Below, piece by piece: positions 58,524 to 64,000 of a stretch of 64,000 bases of DNA. This DNA comes from Actinomycetota bacterium. GTDB lineage: Bacteria; Actinomycetota; Nitriliruptoria; Nitriliruptorales; Nitriliruptoraceae. Position numbers and translations under genes: made by a program. The stretch is from positions 21,302 through 85,301 of the forward strand of contig JAHWKY010000020.1 of NCBI GenBank assembly GCA_019347575.1, written 5' to 3'. Position 1 is the stretch's first letter, and every line of letters starts with the position of its first letter. Below the pieces are notes generated by a model. The model saw nothing but the letters and a program-made list of their open reading frames with translations. It was not told the DNA's origin and ran no database searches.

Positions 58524-60044
58524 TCAACCGTGCGGACCTCGCAGGCGGATCCGGGCGAAGCGCACGTCCGTCTGACTGATGCCCCCCCGCGGTTCCCGCG
58601 CTTCGACGAACGCCGCCGCGAAGCCCCCCGGTGCGGCGGCGAGCCCGTAGTACTCACCCAGCCAGTAGTGGGAGCCCTGGTCCCGGGTTTCGTTGCCCCG
58701 GCTGAACAGGGCGTGACGCAGATCGAACGGTCCCGAGACGTGCGTCTCTGACCAGGTCTCGCCGCCGTCGCGCGACGCCGCGAACCACCAGTCGGTCGTC
58801 AGTTCCTCGTCGTCAGGTTCGTCAGGTACATCGTCGTCGTTGCGCAGATCCGCCCACAGAACCCCGACCGTCCCGTCGTCTGCCACCGCAACCACGGGAT
58901 CGAGGACCTGAGCCGGCACGTCGGCAACCGTGGATGGCTCGGTCCAGCTGATGCCCCCGTCGTCCGAACGCGCGGCGAACACCTCGCCCTTCGAGGTCGA
59001 GCTGTTGTGATGCCAGGCTGCGTACAGGCGACCGTCGCTCCCGACGGCTTGCTCGATGAAGAACTCGCCCGCATCGATGGTGCGGCCGCTGTCAGGGTCC
59101 GTTCCGCTGGGATCCGTAGACCGGTACTCGGCGACCAGGTAGCGGGCCCAGGTCTCGCCGCCGTCCTCCGAACGCACGGCGTAGATCGATGCGGGGTACG
59201 TGCCAGGGAAACGGGACGCGTTGAGGGCCGTCAGTTCGGAGGTCAACGCCACCAGAGACCCGTCCGCCAGCACCGACAACTGCGCCGCGCCGTTCGCGGA
59301 GAGCTCCTTCGCGCGATCGACGACCATCGGCCCTGTCCAGGTCTCACCTCCGTCGTCCGAACGCGCGAGGGCGAGGTGCGCGCACAGGCAAGCGGCGTCG
59401 AGTGGTTGGAGCCGGGTCCAGATGGCGTACACCCGGCCCGGTGTGGAATGATCGGCGACCACCGTGGGCCTGTCGTTCGCGCTGTCGGCCTCCTGCACCG
59501 TGAAGGGGCCTTCCCACGTCCGGCCGCCGTCGGTCGAACGGTACGCGAGGATCGCCATCTCGTGGGGACCCATCCCGAACTGGATCACGCCGGCGTACGC
59601 GGTGCCGTCCGGACCGAACGAGACGGTCGGGTCACTGGCCCCGTTGCCGGCGGGACCGCAGACCCCGAGATCAGGGAGGACCACCTCGCTCCACGTGGTC
59701 CCCCCGTTCGTGGTGTAGGCGACGACGTCCGAGAGCGCCGCTCCGCCCTCACCCTCGAGGATCTGACCGCCCCACTGGTCCTGACGCCAGATCGCCACCA
59801 TGTTCTGCGGGTCGACGGGGTTGACCGCCAGCGAAGGCTCTTGGCGGTAGCCCCAAGCGGCCGACTCCGCGGTCTGGCAGCGGTGCTCCTCGGACTCGAA
59901 GACGCTCGGTCCGGCTGAGATGTCGACAACCTTGACGTTCGCGACGGCCCCTTCGTCGGATCCGGCCGGCCCGGCGCCCGTTCCCAAGATCAGCGCCAAG
60001 GCCGTGGTCAGCACCGTGATACGGGATGGCAAGACGTCGAACAT
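58524..60044 (-). CDS. Secreted BNR-repeat (sialidase-fold) protein
   Basis: Predicted 506-residue secreted protein with a signal peptide (LTTALALILGTGAGPAGS). At least six Asp-box motifs S-x-D/N-G-G-x-T/S-W (STDGGRTW, SDDGGETW, SEDGGETW, SDDGGISW, SRDGGETW, TNGGTTW) define a sialidase-like propeller. The catalytic Arg triad of true sialidases is not evident, so it may be only a binding propeller. ATG 60044 after AGGAGACG. Shares a divergent promoter region with the FG-GAP protein. Confidence 0.85.
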   Translation of the reverse strand: MFDVLPSRITVLTTALALILGTGAGPAGSDEGAVANVKVVDISAGPSVFESEEHRCQTAESAAWGYRQEPSLAVNPVDPQNMVAIWRQDQWGGQILEGEGGAALSDVVAYTTNGGTTWSEVVLPDLGVCGPAGNGASDPTVSFGPDGTAYAGVIQFGMGPHEMAILAYRSTDGGRTWEGPFTVQEADSANDRPTVVADHSTPGRVYAIWTRLQPLDAACLCAHLALARSDDGGETWTGPMVVDRAKELSANGAAQLSVLADGSLVALTSELTALNASRFPGTYPASIYAVRSEDGGETWARYLVAEYRSTDPSGTDPDSGRTIDAGEFFIEQAVGSDGRLYAAWHHNSSTSKGEVFAARSDDGGISWTEPSTVADVPAQVLDPVVAVADDGTVGVLWADLRNDDDVPDEPDDEELTTDWWFAASRDGGETWSETHVSGPFDLRHALFSRGNETRDQGSHYWLGEYYGLAAAPGGFAAAFVEAREPRGGISQTDVRFARIRLRGPHG

Positions 60045-60123
60045 GATGCGTCTCCTAGTCGTGGTCGTCCCCGCAGCTGGTCGCGGCCTGCTTGAACCCT
60101 CGCCAGAACCCCGTAGTGCCACC

Positions 60124-60140
60124 TCCGTATTCGCTACGGA
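60124..60140. promoter_or_regulatory. Operator-like site TCCGTA-N5-TACGGA, copy 1
   Basis: Perfect 6-bp arms around TTCGC. The same arms and spacing recur at 60207-60223, both inside the 229-bp divergent promoter region. The 83-bp spacing (about eight helical turns) suits paired binding of one regulator. Confidence 0.6.
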
Positions 60141-60206
60141 TTTCCCTCGTCGACGGCTGCCGACAAGGCACCACGAGCCCGTCAGCGCCAGGGCGACACA
60201 GGAATC

Positions 60207-60223
60207 TCCGTAGCCGTTACGGA
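60207..60223. promoter_or_regulatory. Operator-like site TCCGTA-N5-TACGGA, copy 2
   Basis: Perfect 6-bp arms around GCCGT, 51 bp before the FG-GAP gene start. See copy 1. Confidence 0.6.
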
Positions 60224-60273
60224 TGTCGCCGGACCCCTCTCCCGTGACCATCGGGGACAGCGACCGGAGGAGA

Positions 60274-61947
60274 ATGGCCGTGATCCGCTCGACCGTCTGC
60301 GTATCCGCACTTCTACTGGTTGCCGCGCTGGCTCCGTCCGCGACGGCAGACGAGAGGGCGGTGGATCTGTCGGACGTGGCGTTGGCGTTCGTCGGTGCCC
60401 AGGATGGTGATGTCGCCGGTTTTGCCGTCGCGATTGGCGACCTCGACGGTGACGGGATCGCCGACCTGGCGGTGGGTGCGCCGTGCCATGCCGGTGGGGC
60501 CGACGGTGGCGGGGCGGTGCACGTCGTGTACGGGCCCCTCGAGGACGGCCGTTCGATCGGATCTGCCGACGCGACGCTGGTCGGCGGACAGCCGGGGGAC
60601 TTCGTCGGCGAGGGCTTAGGCGCAGCGGACCTGGACGGGGACGGCGACGACGAACTGATAATCGGCGCGCCTGGGCCCTTCGTCGGCGCCGATCCGGTCG
60701 CGGACGGCTGCTTCCACACCCCGGTCCAGCCGGGCGTGAACCGGCCGGGCGAGGCGTACGTGATCGACGGTGGCGAACGTCTCGCGGGGAACCTGGATGC
60801 GCGCCGAGCATCCGTGGCCGTTGTGTCCGGTCTCGCTCCGGCGGACTTCCTCGGCCTGGGGATCAGCGTGGCCGGCGATGTGGACGGTGATGGTGACGAC
60901 GATCTAGTGGTGGGAGCCAGCGGGCCGGGGTCCCCTCCCGTCGGCGGGGGATCGGCGTTCCTCTTCACGGACGCGATCGACGGTGAGGTCAGCGCTACGT
61001 CGGCGTCTGCGCAACTGTTCGGCGAGGCCCCTGCGGATCTCGCCGGTGTCACCCTCGGTGGCGCTGACCTCGACGGCGACGGCCACTCCGACTTGCTGGT
61101 GAGCGCTCCCGGCCACGCGCTCCCGCCGCCACGGCCCGGACGGGTGTACCTCTTCCACGAACCACCGACCGGCGCCCACAGTCTCGCTGCCGCCGACGTC
61201 GTCCTCGAGGGTGAGGTCGCAGACGACCTTGCCGGCAATGGCCTGGTCACCGGCGACCTGATCGGCGACGCCAGCCCCGATCTCGCGATCGGGGCGCCCG
61301 GGACGGACACGGTCTTCGTGCTGTCCGGCGGCGAACGACGCTCGGGGACCGTGGCGCTGGCGGACGCTCCTGTCCGCATCGACGGGCCTGCTGGAGGATC
61401 CACCGGGTACGCGTTGGCCGTCGTCGACCTCGACGGCGACGGCACCCGTGGGCTGGCCGTGGGCCGTCCCGCAAGGGGCACGGGTGACGAGGCAGGAAGC
61501 GTTGCGATCTTCGAGGCGCCCGAGGGGCAACTGACGTTCGCCGACGCCGACGGCACCTACACGGGGACGAACGGCGACAACGCCGGGTTCTCCCTGACCG
61601 CCGGTGACCTGACCGGCGACGGCATCCAGGATCTCGTCATCGGTGCCGCCAGCATCGACGCGGCCGGCCCCGGAGCCGCCTACGTCGTCCCAGGCCGATC
61701 ACGGCCCGGCCGCAGCGGTGACCAACCAAGGCCTGACACGCCCAGACCGCCGAGACAAGCTGCCACCACCGAGAGAGCATCCAGCGTTCTGCCCGTGACC
61801 GGTGGGGGCGGCTCCCTCGGTGCTGCGTGGCTGCTCGGTGGGGCTCTCATCGCACTGTTCCGCCAGCGTGCAGGTAGAGCGGCAACCTGGTGTGGGAATC
61901 CGGAACTATCCGGCTCCTCGACTCCGCAGAGACGGGTGAAGGGATGA
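60274..61947 (+). CDS. Sortase-anchored FG-GAP/integrin-like repeat protein
   Basis: Predicted 557-residue surface protein. A signal peptide (MAVIRSTVCVSALLLVAALA) is followed by about six FG-GAP repeats with Ca-binding DLDGDGIAD, DLDGDGDDE, DVDGDGDDD, DLDGDGHSD and DLTGDGIQD loops. An LPVTG motif, hydrophobic helix and RQRAGR form a sorting signal, but the frame runs on for a further 22 residues into DNA that encodes an integrase fragment in another frame. The original stop was probably lost by a deletion near 61880. ATG 60274 after GGAGGAGA. Confidence 0.85.
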   Translation: MAVIRSTVCVSALLLVAALAPSATADERAVDLSDVALAFVGAQDGDVAGFAVAIGDLDGDGIADLAVGAPCHAGGADGGGAVHVVYGPLEDGRSIGSADATLVGGQPGDFVGEGLGAADLDGDGDDELIIGAPGPFVGADPVADGCFHTPVQPGVNRPGEAYVIDGGERLAGNLDARRASVAVVSGLAPADFLGLGISVAGDVDGDGDDDLVVGASGPGSPPVGGGSAFLFTDAIDGEVSATSASAQLFGEAPADLAGVTLGGADLDGDGHSDLLVSAPGHALPPPRPGRVYLFHEPPTGAHSLAAADVVLEGEVADDLAGNGLVTGDLIGDASPDLAIGAPGTDTVFVLSGGERRSGTVALADAPVRIDGPAGGSTGYALAVVDLDGDGTRGLAVGRPARGTGDEAGSVAIFEAPEGQLTFADADGTYTGTNGDNAGFSLTAGDLTGDGIQDLVIGAASIDAAGPGAAYVVPGRSRPGRSGDQPRPDTPRPPRQAATTERASSVLPVTGGGGSLGAAWLLGGALIALFRQRAGRAATWCGNPELSGSSTPQRRVKG

Positions 61948-62429
61948 CCGCCAACGGATGGTCGGTGCCGAAGACGAGCGCATCGAAGCGGACGGTCTCG
62001 GTGCCTGCAGGTCTCGTTGAGCTGCTGACCGAACACCTCGGACACCGCTCCGTGCGAAGGTCCGGGCTGGTGTACGCTACGGGGTCCGGCACGCCGATGC
62101 GTCGCTCGAACTTCCGCAAGGTCTGGAAGCGTGCGGTCGAGCGCGCCGGATGGACCGAAGGGCACCGCTTGGAAGGGCTCACGTTCCACGAGCTGAGACA
62201 TACCGCCGCAGCCTTGGCGATCGCCCAGGGCGCCCATCCGCTGACCATCAAGGAGCGACTCGGGCACTCGTCGATCCGGACGACGATGGACACCTACGGA
62301 CACCTCCTCTCGGCCCAGGACGAGGCCCTCGCGGACGCCCTCGACGGCCTGTTTCGTTGTTCTGATGCGGGACGGATGCGGGACGGGGACGGGACCGTGA
62401 AGCGTTTCCCCAGGTCAGAGGCGGGATAG
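61890..62429 (+). pseudogene. Truncated tyrosine recombinase (integrase)
   Basis: 179-residue C-terminal catalytic part of a phage-type integrase: VPKTSASKRTVSVP, FHELRHTAAALAIAQGAHP (His-x-x-Arg), RLGHSSIRTTMDTYGHL with the nucleophile Tyr. The core-binding domain and first catalytic Arg are missing, so it cannot be active. It ends two bases before a tRNA 3' fragment, the position expected of an integrase next to its attachment site. Confidence 0.8.
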
Positions 62430-62481
62430 CGCATGCTCGACACGCATGAGGTCGTAGGTTCGACTCCTACACGCCCCACCA
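62425..62481 (+). other. tRNA 3'-end remnant, probable attachment site
   Basis: The segment holds a paired anticodon stem CATGC/GCATG with loop TCGACAC (anticodon would read GAC, Val), variable AGGTC, T-arm GTAGG-TTCGACT-CCTAC, then ACGCCCC, A and CCA. No matching acceptor 5' strand (GGGGCGT) or D-arm exists upstream, so it is not a full gene. Such 3' duplicates mark integration of an element into a tRNA. Confidence 0.65.
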
Positions 62482-62486
62482 CTGCG

Positions 62487-62523
62487 ATGTCGCGCGACAT
62501 GGTCCAGATCTGTCGCGCGACAT
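62487..62523. repeat. Two palindromic TGTCGCGCGACA sites
   Basis: ATGTCGCGCGACAT (62487-62500) is a perfect palindrome. TGTCGCGCGACAT recurs at 62511-62523, 24 bp centre to centre. Placed directly beside the att-like remnant, they could be recombinase arm sites or operators. Confidence 0.55.
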
Positions 62524-62553
62524 CGTCGCAGGTGGGGAGCCTGTTGGCAGCCG

Positions 62554-63291
62554 ATGTCCCTTCGAGGTCACTGGGGGCATACTTCGGAGGTGGATACCAG
62601 ACCGCCGGTGGTTGACAGCGACCGTGGGTGGCGTACGGCGTTGGGGTGGGCTTGGAGACTGGTGCTGCTCGTCGCCGTGCTGGCCGTGGCGACGGTGACC
62701 TTGTACTGGTTCGGTGTTGCCGGGCAGAGGTTCGGGTGGCTGACCGCGCCGCTGGTCCTGTCTGGGGCTGGCGGGGCGTTGGCATGGTTGCTGTTCCTGC
62801 GGCATCCGCGTCGGACGGCGGTGATCGCGACCGTCGCGGTGGTCGGCGTCGCGGTCGGGGTCGCGCTGCGCGTGGCCACGCCGGCGATGCCGAGCCGGCT
62901 CGCTGGAGCGGTCGGCTCCGTGGAGCTGCCGGCCGGGGCCACACTCGTGGAGACGCGGGAGTTCGGCAACGCCCTGTGCTTCGATTCGTGCCCCTCGCTC
63001 ATCCACCGCTACGCGGTTCCCGGCCAAGCCCAAGAGGTTGAGCGGATGCTCGCGGCCGCGTTCCGCTCGGACGGCTGGTCGGTTGTTCCTGACCGGTACG
63101 TGGTCCGCAGCTTCACCGCGCTCAGTCCGGACGAGGCCGTTGAAGCCCAGGTCACGGTGGCCCCGGAGCCCATGGTCGAACCGGGCGAGGAACACGACGA
63201 GCAACTCCCGACCTTGGCGGCCGGCCACGTACTCGTCGAGGTGAACGTCCGAGCGAACCCGTGCCCGCCAGGCCGTCCAGGGTGCCCGTAG
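62554..63291 (+). CDS. Membrane protein of unknown function
   Basis: Predicted 245-residue protein with three hydrophobic helices (about 33-52, 60-80, 88-106) and a 135-residue extracytoplasmic domain containing a CFDSC pair and a final CPPGRPGC. The cysteines suggest disulfides. No family recognised. The start is uncertain: ATG 62554 is used, and GTG 62590 and 62608 are in frame, none with a good ribosome-binding site. Confidence 0.6.
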   Translation: MSLRGHWGHTSEVDTRPPVVDSDRGWRTALGWAWRLVLLVAVLAVATVTLYWFGVAGQRFGWLTAPLVLSGAGGALAWLLFLRHPRRTAVIATVAVVGVAVGVALRVATPAMPSRLAGAVGSVELPAGATLVETREFGNALCFDSCPSLIHRYAVPGQAQEVERMLAAAFRSDGWSVVPDRYVVRSFTALSPDEAVEAQVTVAPEPMVEPGEEHDEQLPTLAAGHVLVEVNVRANPCPPGRPGCP

Positions 63292-63314
63292 CGCAACTGG
63301 ATGCGTTCGGTCCC

Positions 63315-63371
63315 AGGTCCCGAGGCGTCGCTGAGGTAGTGGGTACGTCGCCGCGGCGGACCTCGGGACCT
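63315..63371. terminator. 11-bp inverted repeat between convergent genes
   Basis: AGGTCCCGAGG and CCTCGGGACCT are perfect arms with a 35-nt loop, 24 bp after the membrane-protein stop. Followed by a second, tighter hairpin at 63410-63430. Confidence 0.5.
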
Positions 63372-63409
63372 AGTGGACGCGCTGCCGGTTGTCGCGCGGC
63401 TTCATGTCC

Positions 63410-63430
63410 CGCCTTCGTTCCCCGAAGGCG
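63410..63430. terminator. Compact hairpin CGCCTTCG-N5-CGAAGGCG
   Basis: Perfect 8-bp stem with a 5-nt loop, 37 bp beyond the stop of the minus-strand gene at 63468. Suitable as terminator for either convergent gene. Confidence 0.55.
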
Positions 63431-63467
63431 CCGCTCGCGGTTGCCCGCCAACCGAGCCAGGTACCGG

Positions 63468-63686
63468 CTACCGGATCCGCCGGTCCTGTTCCCAGTCCGG
63501 GTTGTGCGGGACGATCGGCGGGGACTGTCCGCCGGGGGCGCCGTGGGTGCCTGACCCCGGGATGAACCACAGCGAGCCGCGATCGCGTTGATCGTCGCCC
63601 CGGAACACCGACCGGACGTACCTCGCGAACCACACGAGGATGACGAGCCCAGCCGCTCCTAGGAAGACGAAGAGCGCGACGTCCAC
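63468..63686 (-). CDS. Small single-pass membrane protein
   Basis: Predicted 72-residue protein with one helix ([19 protein letters not shown]) and a polar tail rich in Gly/Pro. Unknown function. GTG 63686 is chosen because GGAGG lies 8 bp upstream. ATG 63701 would add five residues and has no site. It is divergent from the msrB-like gene. Confidence 0.55.
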   Translation of the reverse strand: MDVALFVFLGAAGLVILVWFARYVRSVFRGDDQRDRGSLWFIPGSGTHGAPGGQSPPIVPHNPDWEQDRRIR

Positions 63687-63818
63687 GGGTCCGTCCTCCA
63701 TCGTCAGCAGGGCAACAGCGTACGTGTGTCCGTGCTCGTGTGGACCGCTGTCGGCGTTCTGGGACCGGCCGAGACGGCGACGGGCGTACGCTGGCGAGCA
63801 CGGAACGGAGGGGATCAC

Positions 63819-64000
63819 ATGCCCGAGGACGTCCGACTCAGCGAGGAGGAGTGGCGCGAGCGGCTCACGCCTGAGCAGTACCAGGTGCTGCGCGAGGGGG
63901 GCACAGAGCGGGCCTTCACCGGCACCTACTGGGACGACAAGACCGACGGCACCTACCGCTGTGCCGGATGCGGTTCCGAGCTGTTCGAGTCCGACACGAA
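63819..64000 (+). CDS. msrB: Peptide-methionine (R)-S-oxide reductase, 5' part
   Basis: The first 60 codons of an Msr[40 protein letters not shown] and FESDT. The CAGC pair is half of the structural zinc site. The catalytic Cys lies beyond the window edge. MsrB repairs the R-form of methionine sulfoxide in proteins. ATG 63819 after GGAGGGG. Confidence 0.9.
   Translation, partial: MPEDVRLSEEEWRERLTPEQYQVLREGGTERAFTGTYWDDKTDGTYRCAGCGSELFESDT

Noticed and set aside
62406..62481. Complete tRNA gene
   Set aside because: The 5' acceptor strand and D-arm needed to pair with ACGCCCC are absent. Only the 3' part is tRNA-like.

Overview
The window is very G+C-rich and densely coded, with GTG starts nearly as common as ATG and many four-base GTGA stop/start overlaps. 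A MarP-type acid-resistance protease, a bacterial proteasome activator ending in GQYL, luciferase-like F420/FMN oxidoreductases, a KstR-type operator and a protein with three cell-wall-binding repeats 2 (CWB2) all point to an actinobacterium. A deep lineage such as Nitriliruptoria, Egibacter/Euzebya relatives or a neighbour is my inference. No rRNA operon or complete tRNA is visible. All coordinates come from reading the sequence. Domain calls rest on motif recognition, with no database search.

Layout. 1-18.8 kb is mixed housekeeping: a membrane protein, a UvrD2-like helicase, a PhoD phosphatase, a PlsC acyltransferase, a molybdopterin oxidoreductase followed by YbaK and a stand-alone LigD-type polymerase, a minus-strand operon (class III CoA-transferase, tandem HD-GYP/LuxR regulator, SDR, SnoaL-like protein, methyltransferase), MarP and a ClpN/zinc-ribbon protein. 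18.8-34.1 kb reads as a tryptophan-to-anthraniloyl-CoA catabolic island. It contains tryptophan 2,3-dioxygenase, a formamidase fused to a degenerate type II dehydroquinase domain, a kynureninase-like enzyme, a benzoate/2-aminobenzoate-CoA ligase, a monooxygenase/old-yellow-enzyme fusion of the 2-aminobenzoyl-CoA monooxygenase/reductase type, and acyl-CoA dehydrogenase, SDR, enoyl-CoA hydratase and RidA genes. TrpB2 and an aromatic amino-acid decarboxylase lie beside it. 34-48 kb holds LOG, SDR, Bpa, a 5'-3' exonuclease, a MTOX/sarcosine-oxidase-like flavoenzyme, a CWB2 surface protein, a ferredoxin/ADH pair, a flotillin and an LLM oxidoreductase. 48-64 kb holds a glycosyltransferase, two orphan histidine kinases, a PD-(D/E)XK-like coiled-coil protein, a class B PBP, a half-MFS/propeller fusion, two divergent secreted proteins, an integrase/tRNA scar and the start of msrB.

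The intergenic space is unusual. At least six separate families of short imperfect palindromes occur between genes, singly or in tandem arrays with 33- or 62-bp periods. Several show compensatory changes in their stems. Some supply the stop codons of neighbouring genes, and one array appears to be translated as the N-terminus of a secreted carboxypeptidase. They look like terminators or REP-like elements that spread through this genome.
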